DNA of 64,000 nt from Brevibacterium sp. CS2 (GCF_005280295.1 NZ_CP040020.1:1984001-2048000), one strand, 5' to 3'; positions 8,533 to 17,619 are shown, numbered from the stretch's first letter. Numbers and translations: made by a program. The notes: generated by a model from the sequence alone, not told the origin.

Positions 8533-9441
8533 GTGGGCCCCTGGGCGATCGTCCTCAACCCGATCCACGCGAGCGGCCGCCGGCGGTGCGCGGAGCTCAC
8601 CGCGCTCCTCGCCGACCGCGGCATCGCGTGGACCCTGCACCGCACCACCCCGGTGCACGAAGGGGCGGAGCAGGCCGCTGCCGCGGTCTGTGCGGGTGTT
8701 GCCCGGATCGTCGTCGTCGGCGGCGACGGCACGGTGCGCTCCGCGGTGCGCGGCATGATGGCCGTCGAGGGGGAGGGCGCGGACCTCCCGCCGCTCGCCC
8801 TCGTGCCGACGGGCACCGCGAATCTCTTCGCCCGGAACCTCGGCATCACCCCGGGCCCGGCGAGCGTCTCGCGGCAGTTCGCCGCCGAGGTGCGACGCGC
8901 CGATGTCGGCATCGCCGTCATCCGTACCCGAACCGGCGCCGAGGTGCGCGAGGTGTTCCTCGCCGCAGTCGGCCTCGGCCGCGACGCCGCCACGATCATG
9001 GGGCTCACCGACCGGGCCAAACGGGTCCTCGGCTGGCCGGCCTACCTGGTCGCCGGACTCCGGCACCTCGGTGATGCCGGCACCCGGGTGCACGTGCGGT
9101 GGCACGACGGGGAGTTCCGCGGCCCGGCGTGGAGCGTGCTCGCCGGGAACGTCGCCGGCCTGCCGGGGCTGATCCGCGTGTTCCCGCACGCCGCCCCGGA
9201 CGCCGGGCACCTCGAGCTGCTCGTGTGCACGCCGCGGAGCGCGCGGGACTGGGCGCGGATCGCCTGCTTCGGGCTGCTCGGACAGGACGAGGCGCCTGCT
9301 GTGCTCGCCTACCACCGGTGCGCCTGGGCGGAGATCGTCCCCGCGGCACCGGCACCGATCCACCTCGACGGCGAACCGTTCCCGAACGTCGCCCGGCTGC
9401 GCATCTCCGTGCTCCCGGGCGCCCTGTCCGTGGCAGTCTGA
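8533..9441 (+). CDS. Diacylglycerol/lipid kinase family protein
   Basis: 302 aa from a GTG at 8533. It opens with the strand W-A-I-V-L-N-P, then has the nucleotide-binding G-G-D-G-T motif near residue 64 and the P-T-G-T-A-N-L-F-A-R-N-L-G-I block, both diagnostic of the DAGK catalytic fold. Substrates in actinobacteria include diacylglycerol or other lipids; the specific one is unknown. It starts 14 bases after the NlpC/P60 stop with no clear ribosome site, so translational coupling is likely. An upstream CTG at 8515 is possible but less likely. It is followed by a strong palindrome. Confidence 0.85.
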   Translation: MGPWAIVLNPIHASGRRRCAELTALLADRGIAWTLHRTTPVHEGAEQAAAAVCAGVARIVVVGGDGTVRSAVRGMMAVEGEGADLPPLALVPTGTANLFARNLGITPGPASVSRQFAAEVRRADVGIAVIRTRTGAEVREVFLAAVGLGRDAATIMGLTDRAKRVLGWPAYLVAGLRHLGDAGTRVHVRWHDGEFRGPAWSVLAGNVAGLPGLIRVFPHAAPDAGHLELLVCTPRSARDWARIACFGLLGQDEAPAVLAYHRCAWAEIVPAAPAPIHLDGEPFPNVARLRISVLPGALSVAV

Positions 9442-9496
9442 ACACTGCGATCCCGCGCGCACCGGCGCGCCGGCACTGACCCGCGAGTGCGCGCTG

Positions 9497-9568
9497 CGGA
9501 CCGTGGTGGTTCCGTGCTGGAATGGTGGCATCGATGCCACCACTGTCCGCCGTTTCCACCACGGTCCG
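9497..9568. terminator. Nested palindrome between convergent genes
   Basis: Outer arms CGGACCGTGGTGG (9497-9509) and CCACCACGGTCCG (9556-9568) are perfectly complementary. Inside lies a separate perfect 20-bp palindrome at 9523-9542 centred on ATCGAT. Further imperfect complementarity extends outward to about 9478 and 9615. It lies between the convergent lipid kinase and FAD dehydrogenase genes and probably ends transcription from both sides. Confidence 0.6.
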
Positions 9569-9635
9569 GGCAGGTGCCCCGCGCTCGAGGTGCGCGCCGG
9601 GTCAGCAGAGCGCGCACCGGGTCAGGAGCCTCGGC

Positions 9636-11324
9636 TCAGACCGCTGCCGCGGCGGCGCGGCCGGCGACCCGGCCGGAGAACAGGCAGCCGCCGAGGAACG
9701 TCCCCTCGAGCGAGTTGAACCCGTGCATGCCGCCGCCCCCGAATCCGGCGGCCTCACCGGCGGCGTAGAGGCCGTCGATCGGCGTCCCGGTCGCATCGAG
9801 CACGCGTGCCTGCAGATCGGTGTGGAGGCCGCCGAGGGTCTTGCGGGTGAGGATGTGGAGCCGCACTGCGATGAGCGGTCCGGCCTCCGGGTCGAGGATC
9901 CGGTGCACCGGGGCGACCCGGATGAGCCGGTCGCCGAGGAACCCGCGCGCCTGCCGGATCGCGGCGAGCTGGGCGTCCTTGCCGAAATCGTTCTCCACCT
10001 GGGCATCGCGCGCCTCGACGATGCGCCGGATCTCCACCGGGTCGAGCACGTGCCGGGCACCCGTCGCCAGCCCCGGCCCCCGCGCGCCCCGCCTCGGCCC
10101 CGGTGAGCGCGTTCATCCCCGCGACGAGCTCCTCGAGGGAATCTGCGACGACGAAGTCCTCGCCGTGGCGCTTGAACGCCTCCACCGGCGCGGTCGCCCC
10201 CGCGCGCGCCCGCCCGAGCGTGGCCCGGACCGACTTCCCGGTCAGATCCGGGTTCTGCTCCGAGCCCGAGAGTGCGAACTCCTTCTCGATGGTCCGCTGG
10301 TTGAGGACGAACCACGAGTGCTCCGCGTCGATCTCCCGCAGGTGCTTGAGCGTGGCCCGGGTGTCGGAGCCGGGGAACAGCGGGACGGGCAGCCGCCGTC
10401 CGCGGTCGTCGAGCCACAGGGACGAGGGGCCGGGTAGGATCCGGATCCCGTGGCCGGCCCACACCGGGTCCCAGTTGCGGATGCCCTCGGTGTAGTGCCA
10501 CATCCGGGTGGGGTTGAGCAGGTGCGCGCCGGCGGCCTGGGCGATCGGGATCATCCGCCCGTCGACGTACTCCGGCACCCCGGAGATCATGGTGCGCGGG
10601 GGAGTGCCGAGGTCGGTCGGCCAGTTCTGCCGCACGAGCGCGTGGTTCGCGCCGATCCCGCCCGAGGCGATGACCGTCGCGCCGGCCCGCAGCTCGAACT
10701 CCCCGGTGACCTCCCGGTTCGAGGCGACGCCGCGCGGGCTGTCATCGGGGGCGAGCAGCGAGCCGCGCACGCCGGTGACGGAACCGGGCCCGGTGAGGAG
10801 TGCGTCGACCCGGTGGCGGAAGCGGACCTGCAGCCGGCCGGCGCTGATGAGCTCCTTGGTGCGGGCGAGGAACGGCGCGACGACGCCGGGGCCGGTGCCC
10901 CAGGTGATGTGTGGAATCGGGGCACGGAGTTCCCGTGGCCGTCGGCGGTGCCGTCCCCGCGCTCGGCCCAGCCGACGACGGGGAAGAACCGGTGGCCCAT
11001 CGCGTGGAGCCACGCCCGCTTCTCCCCGTGCGCGAAGTCGAGGTACGCCTCCGCCCATCGGCGCGGCCACACATCGTGCTCCTCGAAGCCGGCCGAGCCC
11101 ATCCAGTCGGCCCGGGCGAGCTCGAAGGAGTCGCGGATCCCCATCCGTCGCTGCTCGGGGGAGTCGATGAGGAACAGGCCGCCGAACGACCAGTACGCCT
11201 GCCCGCCGAGGTCCTGCTCACCCTCCTGGTCGAGGAGGACGACGCGTGCTCCCGCACGGGCCGCCTGGGTCGCGGCGACGAGCCCGGAGAGTCCGGTGCC
11301 GATGACGAGGACGTCGGTGTCCAT
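9636..11324 (-). pseudogene. FAD-dependent dehydrogenase (KstD/fumarate-reductase-like), two frameshifts
   Basis: Three consecutive frames together encode about 561 residues of a flavoprotein of the 3-ketosteroid-dehydrogenase-like FAD-binding dehydrogenase type. The ADP-binding G-T-G-L-S-G is at residues 8-13, R-F-H then I-T-W-G-T-G-P-G-V in the middle, and the C-terminal G-L-Y-A-A-G-E-A-A-G-F-G-G-G-G-M-H-G block closes the FAD site. Frame is lost near 10911-10920 (CACACA, two extra bases) and again near 10071-10081 (one extra base in a C run). Restoring both gives one uninterrupted reading. The substrate is unknown. Either the gene is decayed or the sequence has errors. Confidence 0.75.
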
Positions 11325-11394
11325 GGTGCCTCCCGGGGCAGCGCGGTCGGTGGGGTCCCAGCGTACCGGCCGCGCCCGCCTCACATCGTCCGCC

Positions 11395-12192
11395 TCACAT
11401 CATGAGGAGCAGGCTGGCCGCCATCACCGCCATGCCCGCGATGAGCCCGTACACCGCGTGGTGATGGTGTCCGGAGCGCTGCGCGGTGGGGAGCAGCTCG
11501 TCGAAGGAGATGAACACCATGATCCCGGCGACCGCGGCGAACACGAGGCCGAACAGGGTGGGGGTGATGAAGGGTGCGAGGAGCACGAACCCGATGAGCG
11601 CGCCGGCCGGCTCGGCGAGCCCGGCGAGCGTCGCGAGGGTCAGCGCCCGGCCCCGCGACCCGGTGGCGTGATGGACCGGGGCGGCGACCGCGATGCCCTC
11701 GGGCACGTTGTGGATGGCGATCGCGACGGCGATGGGGACCGCGATCTGCGGGTCCTGCAGGCCGGACACGAAGGTCGCGAAGCCCTCAGGGAAGTTGTGG
11801 ACGGCGATCGCGACCGCGGTGAAGGTGCCCATCCGCAGCAGCGCGCGCTCCCGGGGCCGCTCCTCGTGGATGTCGCCGGGGACTTCGTGCGGGTTCACGG
11901 TGTCGGGCACGAGCCGGTCGATGATCGCGACGACGGCGATGCCGGCGAAGAAGGCGCCGGCCGCCATCCAGGACGCAGCCTGCGAGGAGTGCTCCTCGGC
12001 GAGCGAGTCCGCGGCCTTCGGCAGGATCTCGACGAGCGAGATGTAGATCATCACCCCGCCGGAGAATCCGAGCGCGGCGGCGAGGAAGCGCTTCGACCGA
12101 CCGCCGCCGCCGAGGATCGCGATGAGACCGCCGAGGCTCGTCGCGACGCCGGCGGCGAGCGTGAGCGCGAAGGCGAAGAGCACGTTCTCCAC
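11395..12192 (-). CDS. ZIP family zinc/divalent-metal transporter (ZupT-like)
   Basis: 265 aa, eight predicted membrane segments, close to the ZupT family length. The metal path motifs H-N-F-P-E-G (His132) and H-N-V-P-E-G (His161) are both present, as in GufA/ZupT transporters that import Zn2+ and related ions. A histidine cluster (G-H-H-H-H) sits in the last loop. The GTG at 12192 is chosen because GAGGAGGG lies 6-8 bases upstream and the protein then begins with the first membrane helix; longer readings add only basic, low-complexity sequence. It is a monocistronic unit with its own promoter. Confidence 0.88.
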   Translation of the reverse strand: MENVLFAFALTLAAGVATSLGGLIAILGGGGRSKRFLAAALGFSGGVMIYISLVEILPKAADSLAEEHSSQAASWMAAGAFFAGIAVVAIIDRLVPDTVNPHEVPGDIHEERPRERALLRMGTFTAVAIAVHNFPEGFATFVSGLQDPQIAVPIAVAIAIHNVPEGIAVAAPVHHATGSRGRALTLATLAGLAEPAGALIGFVLLAPFITPTLFGLVFAAVAGIMVFISFDELLPTAQRSGHHHHAVYGLIAGMAVMAASLLLMM

Positions 12193-12230
12193 TCGATCCC
12201 TCCTCGATCCGTCCGCTCGGCGATCCTCAA

Positions 12231-12260
12231 TTTCTAGCGATTCGGATCGCTCCTGCACAA
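12231..12260 (-). promoter_or_regulatory. Promoter of the ZIP transporter gene
   Basis: On the minus strand, TTGTGC (-35, 12255-12260) and TAGAAA (-10, 12231-12236) are 18 bases apart, and transcription would start about 30 bases before the GTG. Confidence 0.4.
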
Positions 12261-12277
12261 GTCGTGATGTGCGCAGG
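12252..12277. promoter_or_regulatory. Imperfect inverted repeat over the ZIP-gene -35 box
   Basis: Arms CCTGCACA and TGTGCGCAGG (one base bulged) overlap the -35 element. The position suits a metal-responsive repressor, but the sequence does not match the Zur boxes I know. Confidence 0.3.
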
Positions 12278-12474
12278 TGAGCAAATGTGGACCGGCTCAC
12301 ACGCCGGGACGGGATGCGGGACAGCGGCGGCGCGGATCCGGCGCCCGGTGACGGGAGGATGAATTCTGCCCGACCCCGGCAGACCGCTGGGAGGGTGCGG
12401 TCGCGGACGCTCATAGGATGAGGTGGCGCCGCCCGGCTCGGGCGGGGCGGGCCGAGCGAGGAAGGGATACGGGC

Positions 12475-12606
12475 GTGGACGACGACAGCTCACCGGACGA
12501 CTACGGGAAGTTCTCCTTGAACGAGGACTGGACCGCGACGATCATCGGCCTCCTGCTCCTCGGCGCGTGCCTGCTCGGCCTCATCAGCGCGGACCTCATC
12601 CCGTGA
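12475..12606 (+). CDS. 43-aa single-TM protein overlapping the YeiH exporter gene
   Basis: GTG start at 12475 with GAAGGGA upstream. A hydrophilic N-terminus (D-D-D-S-S-P-D-D-Y-G) precedes L-N-E-D-W-T-A-T-I-I-G-L-L-L-L and one membrane helix. The stop overlaps the GTG of the next gene (GTGA), so translation is coupled. Longer members of the YeiH/UPF0324 family begin with a similar E-D-W...G-L helix, so this small protein may be the split-off first helix of the exporter. Too short for normal gene finders. Confidence 0.6.
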   Translation: MDDDSSPDDYGKFSLNEDWTATIIGLLLLGACLLGLISADLIP

Positions 12607-13811
12607 GCCGCACCGACGCATCAGGGCCCGCACCCGCCACCACCTCCGCCGAGGCGCCCGCAGCGCCGGCATCCCCGCGTGCCCGCACCGGGTGGACGAT
12701 CGCCGGTGCGGTCGTGGTGCTCGGCCTCGCCGCCCTCGTGCAGCTCCTCACCGACACCGTCCCCGAGGCGACCGCCGGGACGTGGTTCGGCGATGTCGCG
12801 CAGTCGATCGAGTACCCGATCTACGCGATCGCCCTCGGGTTCCTCGGCAACGCGGTGCTCTCGCTGTGCGGGGTGCGCGATCGGATGAACGCCGCGTTCC
12901 GGACGGAGCTGTTCATCAAGATCGGGCTCGTGCTGCTCGGCGCGACGATCAATTTCGCGATCTTCGTCAAGGCCTTCGGTCCGGCGGTCATGCAGGCGAT
13001 CTGCCTCATCGCGATCGTCTTCGCCTTCACCTGGTGGTTCGCCGGGGTGCTCGGACTCGACGACCGCCTGCGCGCTCTGCTCGCCTCGGCCCTGTCCATC
13101 TGCGGGGTGAGCGCCGCGGTCGCGGCCGCCGGTGCGGTGCGGGCGAAGAAGGAGCAGCTCGCCTACACCGCGACGCTCGTCATCGTGTTCGCCGTGCCCT
13201 CGATCTTCCTGCTCCCGTGGCTCGCCTCCCTCATGGGGCTGCCACCGGCGGTGACCGGCGCGTGGATCGGCGGCAACATCGACACCACCGCGGCGGTCAC
13301 CGCCGCCGGTGCGGTCGCCGGCGAGCAGCCGCTGCAGATCGCCTCGATCGTCAAGGTCACGCAGAACGCGCTGCTCGGCTTCGTCGCCGTCCTCCTCACC
13401 CTGTTCTTCGCGCTGCGCGTCGACCGGGTGGCTGCTGCTGCCGGTGACGGTGCGGCTGCCGGTGACGGTGCGGGTACCGCGAGTGCGTCCGGGCACAAGC
13501 CGCGCGCCTGGGCGATGGTGTGGGATCGCTTCCCCAAGTTCGTCCTCGGCTTCCTCCTCGCCTCGATCGTCGCCACGGTGCTCGGTGTGACGGTCGACCC
13601 GGCGGTGCTCGAACCGCGCCTCGATGCGGCCAAGGAGCTCCAGGTGTGGGCGCTCAGCCTCGCCTTCGTGTCGATCGGACTCGAATTCACAGTGTCCTCG
13701 GTGCGCGAGGCCGGCTGGAAGCCGATCCTCGTGTTCGCCGCCGCCACCCTCGTCAACCTCGTCGCCGGCCTCGGCCTCGCGGTGCTGCTCTTCAGCTCCT
13801 TCCAGTTCTGA
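12603..13811 (+). CDS. YeiH/UPF0324 putative sulfate exporter family protein
   Basis: 402 aa with about ten membrane helices. Family signatures include A-L-G-F-L-G-N, L-F-I-K-I-G-L-V-L-L-G-A-T-I-N, S-I-C-G-V-S-A-A-V-A-A-A-G-A-V and W-I-G-G-N-I-D-T-T-A-A-V-T-A-A-G-A. Members are annotated as sulfate exporters and are sometimes linked to sulfonate or sulfide metabolism; the substrate here is not shown. The GTG at 12603 overlaps the stop of the 43-aa gene. A small in-frame tandem duplication (A-A-A-G-D-G twice, at about 13435-13475) lies in a cytoplasmic loop. Confidence 0.85.
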   Translation: MSRTDASGPAPATTSAEAPAAPASPRARTGWTIAGAVVVLGLAALVQLLTDTVPEATAGTWFGDVAQSIEYPIYAIALGFLGNAVLSLCGVRDRMNAAFRTELFIKIGLVLLGATINFAIFVKAFGPAVMQAICLIAIVFAFTWWFAGVLGLDDRLRALLASALSICGVSAAVAAAGAVRAKKEQLAYTATLVIVFAVPSIFLLPWLASLMGLPPAVTGAWIGGNIDTTAAVTAAGAVAGEQPLQIASIVKVTQNALLGFVAVLLTLFFALRVDRVAAAAGDGAAAGDGAGTASASGHKPRAWAMVWDRFPKFVLGFLLASIVATVLGVTVDPAVLEPRLDAAKELQVWALSLAFVSIGLEFTVSSVREAGWKPILVFAAATLVNLVAGLGLAVLLFSSFQF

Positions 13812-13818
13812 GGGCCAC

Positions 13819-13860
13819 TGGCCCGGTCGGCCCGGTCGGCCCGGTCGGCCCGGCGGCCCG
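13819..13860. repeat. 9-bp tandem repeat (CGGCCCGGT), about four units
   Basis: Four consecutive GGCCCGGTC-type units directly after the yeiH stop, the last slightly changed. Likely slippage-generated; it precedes the hairpin at 13874-13927. Confidence 0.7.
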
Positions 13861-13873
13861 GGAGTGCGAGGTT

Positions 13874-13927
13874 CCGCAGTCGTTCCAGTGCGCTTACCGG
13901 ACGGTATCCGCACTGGAGCGACCGCGG
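13874..13927. terminator. Hairpin between convergent yeiH and pdxT
   Basis: Arms 13874-13892 and 13909-13927 pair over 19 bases with two mismatches; an inner TACCG-GA-CGGTA extends the fold. The CGGTATCCG segment also occurs in the 60-bp repeats at 3165 and 60748. Confidence 0.55.
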
Positions 13928-13964
13928 AGACCGGTGACCGCACTGGGGTGACCCGGGAATCGCG

Positions 13965-14612
13965 TCAGTGCACCGGCTGGGCCGCGGCGGCGGTGAGGAA
14001 CAGCCGGTGGACCGCCGGGTCTGCGGTGAGCTCGGGGTGGAAGGCCGCCGCCATGACCGCCCCCTGCCGCACGAGCACCGGACATCCGGCATGCGCGGCG
14101 AGCACCTCAACCCCGGGACCCACCCGGGTGACCTGCGGTGCCCGGATGAACACCGCGTCGATCTCCCGATCCGGGGCGTCCGGCCCGTCGTCCGGGTCCG
14201 TCCCGGGGGCCCTGCGGCTGCGCAGCGCGACCCGCGCGGTGAACGATTCGCGCTGCGCGCCGTAGGCGTTGCGGCGGGCCGTGAGGTCGAGCACGGGGAC
14301 GCGTGCGAAGCCCTCGAGTGCCGCACCGTCCTCGACCTCCCGGGCGAGCAGGATGAGGCCCGCGCAGGTGCCGAGGACCGGCAGACCGGCGCGTGCCGCG
14401 TCGGTGAGCGCCGGGAACAGCCCGGTCCCAGCGGCGAGGCGCACCATCGCGGTGCTCTCCCCACCGGGCAGCACGAGCCCGGTGAGCCCGGCGAGGTGCT
14501 CCGGCCTGGTGACCCGGCGGACCTCGGCGCCGAGCCCGGTGAGCGTCCGCATGTGCTCGGACACCGCGCCCTGGAGCGCGACGACGCCGATGACGGGAGC
14601 CGGGATCACCAC
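13965..14612 (-). CDS. pdxT: Pyridoxal 5'-phosphate synthase glutaminase subunit
   Basis: 215 aa, class I glutaminase that hydrolyses glutamine and channels ammonia to PdxS for PLP synthesis. It has the P-G-G-E-S-T oxyanion loop (residues 49-54), nucleophile Cys83 in G-T-C-A-G, and the His192/Glu194 pair in F-H-P-E-L. A 14-residue Asp/Pro-rich insertion near residue 138 is unusual but lies in a loop. The start overlaps the end of pdxS by seven bases, so the two are translated together, giving balanced subunits of the PdxST complex. It is convergent with yeiH. Confidence 0.96.
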   Translation of the reverse strand: MVIPAPVIGVVALQGAVSEHMRTLTGLGAEVRRVTRPEHLAGLTGLVLPGGESTAMVRLAAGTGLFPALTDAARAGLPVLGTCAGLILLAREVEDGAALEGFARVPVLDLTARRNAYGAQRESFTARVALRSRRAPGTDPDDGPDAPDREIDAVFIRAPQVTRVGPGVEVLAAHAGCPVLVRQGAVMAAAFHPELTADPAVHRLFLTAAAAQPVH

Positions 14613-15490
14613 CCGCGCTCGGCCAGCCGGTGCGGGGCGGGCAGCTCCCCGACGGTGATCCCGACCATCGCCTCGCCGAGGCCGCGGGAGACCCGGGCGA
14701 TCGTGTCCGGGTCGTCGTAGTGGGTGGTCGCCTCGACGATCGCCCGCGCCCGCTTCTCCGGGTCCCCGGACTTGAAGATCCCCGAGCCGACGAACACGCC
14801 GTCGGCCCCGAGCTGCATCATCATCGCCGCGTCCGCCGGGGTCGCGATACCGCCGGCGACGAACATCACCACTGGCAGCGCGCCCTCGCGCGCCACCCGG
14901 GCGACGAGCTCGTAGGGTGCCTGCAGCTCCTTCGCCGCGACGAAGAGCTCGTCCTCGCTGCGCGCGGCGAGCGCCCGGATCTCGCCGGTGATCGTGCGGA
15001 TGTGGCGCATCGCCTCGGACACGTCCCCGGTTCCGGCCTCGCCCTTCGAGCGGATCATCGAGGCGCCCTCGGTGATCCGGCGCAGCGCCTCACCGAGGTT
15101 CGTCGCCCCGCACACGAACGGCACCTCGAAGCCGGACTTGTCGATGTGGTTGACGAAGTCCGCCGGCGAGAGCACCTCGGACTCGTCGATGTAGTCGACA
15201 CCGAGCGTCTGGAGCACCTGGGCCTCGACGAAGTGGCCGATCCGCGCCTTCGCCATGACCGGGATCGACACCGCGTCGATGATTCCGGCGATGAGGTCGG
15301 GATCACTCATCCGGGCCACCCCGCCCTGCGCGCGGATATCGGCGGGCACCCGCTCGAGCGCCATCACCGCGACCGCGCCGGCCGCCTCGGCGATCCGGGC
15401 CTGCTCGGGAGTGACGACGTCCATGATCACCCCTCCCTTGAGCATCTGGGCGAGTCCGGTGTTGAGCAGGGGCTGGGCGACGGTCGTCAT
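14606..15490 (-). CDS. pdxS: Pyridoxal 5'-phosphate synthase lyase subunit
   Basis: 294 aa, the usual PdxS length. PdxS condenses ribose 5-phosphate, glyceraldehyde 3-phosphate and ammonia to PLP. The [13 protein letters not shown] block, [10 protein letters not shown] (catalytic Lys) and [13 protein letters not shown] are nearly invariant. A GGAGAA ribosome site precedes the ATG. It is divergent from the PdxR-like regulator, the arrangement seen in other actinobacteria where PdxR activates pdxST when PLP is low. Confidence 0.97.
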   Translation of the reverse strand: MTTVAQPLLNTGLAQMLKGGVIMDVVTPEQARIAEAAGAVAVMALERVPADIRAQGGVARMSDPDLIAGIIDAVSIPVMAKARIGHFVEAQVLQTLGVDYIDESEVLSPADFVNHIDKSGFEVPFVCGATNLGEALRRITEGASMIRSKGEAGTGDVSEAMRHIRTITGEIRALAARSEDELFVAAKELQAPYELVARVAREGALPVVMFVAGGIATPADAAMMMQLGADGVFVGSGIFKSGDPEKRARAIVEATTHYDDPDTIARVSRGLGEAMVGITVGELPAPHRLAERGW

Positions 15491-15553
15491 GGTTCTCCTC
15501 GGTGGGTGGGTGCGTACGCCGGGTGCGGGTGCGTGGATGGCGCGTCACTCGTC

Positions 15554-15625
15554 ACGCTAGATCCGGATGTGGACCAGGAGAAGTGCCAGAATCATCTCAC
15601 TCCATTGGGCCAGATGTGATGGACT
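15554..15625. promoter_or_regulatory. Divergent pdxS / pdxR-like control region
   Basis: On the minus strand TAGCGT (15554-15559) is a candidate -10 for pdxST. On the plus strand TGGACT (15620-15625) lies six bases before the GTG of the regulator and is a weak -10. Between them TGGACC, TGGGCC and TGGACTGGGCC recur in the same orientation, as expected for direct-repeat sites of MocR-type regulators. Assignment is inferred from position. Confidence 0.4.
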
Positions 15626-15631
15626 GGGCCT

Positions 15632-17005
15632 GTGGCACGCAACGACCTCCGCATCGACCTCGACCGCTCCTTGGGCATCGCGCTGCCGGTGCAGATCATC
15701 CGCGGCATCCGCGCCGCCGTCGCCGCCGGCCGGCTCGCCCCCGGCGACCGGCTCCCCTCGGCGCGCGCCTGCGCCGAGGCGCTCGGTGTCTCCCGGGGCA
15801 CCGTCGACACCGCCTACGCCCAGCTCGCCGCCGAGGGCTACGTCGTCCAGCGCCCGCGCAGCGGCACCGTCATCGACCCCGAGCTGCCCGCCGCCGCGCT
15901 CGCCGCTCCCAGCGCGCCGCGCAGCTCCCCGGTGCCCCGCGTCCCCGCCGTCCGGGTGGATCTGCGGCCGGGCCGCGGCGGGGAGTCGCCGCTGGGGGAG
16001 GCGGCGTTCCGCACGGCCTGGCGCCGGGCCCTCGACGTCAGGCCGGCCCCTCCCGACCCGCTCGGCGAGGAACCGCTGCGCCGTGCGATCGCCGAACACC
16101 TGCGGGTCATGCGCGGAATGGTCGTCGAGGCCGAGGACATCCTCGTCACCGCCGGCTCGCGGGACGGGGTGGCACTCGTGCTCTCGGCGATCGGCGCGGA
16201 CAGTCTCGTGGTCGAGGACCCCGGATTCCCCGGCCTGCGCCGCGCGCTGCACGGAGTCGAGCTCGTCCCGGTGGCCGTCGACGCCGAAGGGCTGCCCCCG
16301 GCAGGGCTCGCCGGCGCGGTGCCCGCCGGCGGGACTCCCGGCCGCCCGCCCGAGGCCGCGCTCGTCACCCCGAACCACCAGTTCCCCTACGGCACCGCGA
16401 TGCCCGCCGGCCGCCGCGCCGCGCTGTGCCGGTGGGCCGCCGATGCCGGGATGCTCCTCATCGAGGACGACTACGACAGCGAGGCGCGCTACCTGGGACC
16501 TGCGGTGCCGCCGCTGTTCGACTCCGCGCCCGGCGGCGGGGTCGTGCACATCGGGACCTTCTCCACGGTCCTCACCGCCGCGGTCGGCACGGGCTACATC
16601 GTGGCGCGCGGGCCGGAGGGCACGCGCATCCGTGCGGCCCGGGAGCGCCTCGGCCCGGCGGTGCCGCCCGTCATACAGCACGCGCTCGCCGAGTACCTGG
16701 CCGCCGGGGGACTGCGCCGGCGGATCGCTCGCGGGCGCCGACGCCTGCGGGCCGCGGAAACGGTCGTCGCCGAGTTCTCGCACCTGCCCGGACTCGTGCA
16801 CCGCGGCCGCGGACTCGTCGTGGAGATGCCGGCCGAGGCCACCCGCGAAGCTCACCGTGCGCTCGCCGTCCGCGGGATCCGGGTGGGCGATCTCGCCGCC
16901 GGCTGGTCCGGCGCACCGCGCCGCCACGGACTCGTCATCGCCCATGCGAACGCCGCGCCCGTCCAGCTCCGGGAAGTCTTCGCGGTGATCGCCGGGTGCG
17001 GCTGA
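15632..17005 (+). CDS. MocR/PdxR-type regulator lacking the PLP-binding lysine
   Basis: 457 aa. Residues about 8-78 form a GntR-type winged helix, with P-S-A-R-A-C-A-E-A-L-G-V-S-R-G-T-V recognition helix. The rest is an aminotransferase-like domain with I-E-D-D-Y-D-S-E and T-P-N-H-Q-F-P-Y-G-T. In this family the cofactor lysine lies in G-T-F-S-K followed by an R-L-G-Y segment; here it reads G-T-F-S-T-V-L-T-A-A-V-G-T-G-Y, so the lysine is Thr312 and the arginine is also lost. It lies next to pdxST, so it should control PLP synthesis, but it cannot form the usual internal aldimine. Confidence 0.88.
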   Translation: MARNDLRIDLDRSLGIALPVQIIRGIRAAVAAGRLAPGDRLPSARACAEALGVSRGTVDTAYAQLAAEGYVVQRPRSGTVIDPELPAAALAAPSAPRSSPVPRVPAVRVDLRPGRGGESPLGEAAFRTAWRRALDVRPAPPDPLGEEPLRRAIAEHLRVMRGMVVEAEDILVTAGSRDGVALVLSAIGADSLVVEDPGFPGLRRALHGVELVPVAVDAEGLPPAGLAGAVPAGGTPGRPPEAALVTPNHQFPYGTAMPAGRRAALCRWAADAGMLLIEDDYDSEARYLGPAVPPLFDSAPGGGVVHIGTFSTVLTAAVGTGYIVARGPEGTRIRAARERLGPAVPPVIQHALAEYLAAGGLRRRIARGRRRLRAAETVVAEFSHLPGLVHRGRGLVVEMPAEATREAHRALAVRGIRVGDLAAGWSGAPRRHGLVIAHANAAPVQLREVFAVIAGCG

Positions 17006-17109
17006 GCCGCGGGATGGGGTGGTGCGGTCTGCGACTGTGCGGTCTGCTGCAGTGCCGGCGGCGGAGGTGGTGGCGGGTGCGCCCTGGTGGCGTGTGCCAT
17101 CATGGGCGC

Positions 17110-17604
17110 ATGAATGATCCCCGCACCGGTGCCGGAGCACCCCAGGACCCCACGCCCGCCGATTCCTCCCGGGCTGCTGCGCCCACGCACTCCGTCGAGC
17201 TCACCCGGGTGGCGGAGAACCACTACCGGGCCGTCGGCGCGAACGGTGCTGCGGTGGAGTTCGGGCGCGGGGAAGGGCTCCTCACCCCGGTCGAGCTGCT
17301 GCTCGCGGCGATCGCAGGATGCTCGGCGATCGACGTCGACACCGTGACGACGCGGCGCACCGAACCGCAGCGATTCGGGGCGACCGCGAGCGGGCGGAAG
17401 ATCGAGGAGGACGGCGCCTCCCGGCTCACCGACATCGGCATCGACTTCGATCTCACCTTCCCCGACGACGAGGCCGGCCGGACGGCGGCCGGCATGGTCG
17501 AGCGCCTCGTGCGCCTGTCCCACGACAAGCACTGCACGGTGTCGCGCACCGTCGAGCACCCGACCGCGGTGCGGATCGCGTCCCGGGCCGAAGTCACCGA
17601 CTGA
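17110..17604 (+). CDS. OsmC family peroxiredoxin-like protein
   Basis: 164 aa. A 25-residue disordered N-terminus precedes an OsmC fold. The two redox cysteines are Cys71 in A-G-C-S-A and Cys142 in K-H-C-T-V, in the positions used by OsmC/Ohr proteins to reduce organic hydroperoxides. The intervening helix T-P-V-E-L-L-L-A-A-I-A-G is typical. The ATG at 17110 follows a CATCAT box by six bases and may be leaderless. It is probably transcribed alone and ends opposite the ABM gene. Confidence 0.9.
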   Translation: MNDPRTGAGAPQDPTPADSSRAAAPTHSVELTRVAENHYRAVGANGAAVEFGRGEGLLTPVELLLAAIAGCSAIDVDTVTTRRTEPQRFGATASGRKIEEDGASRLTDIGIDFDLTFPDDEAGRTAAGMVERLVRLSHDKHCTVSRTVEHPTAVRIASRAEVTD

Positions 17605-17619
17605 GCCGGGTCGTCGACC

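Noticed and set aside
13433..13480. CRISPR-like or regulatory repeat in yeiH
   Set aside because: It is an 18-base in-frame duplication coding for A-A-A-G-D-G in a loop, with no spacers.
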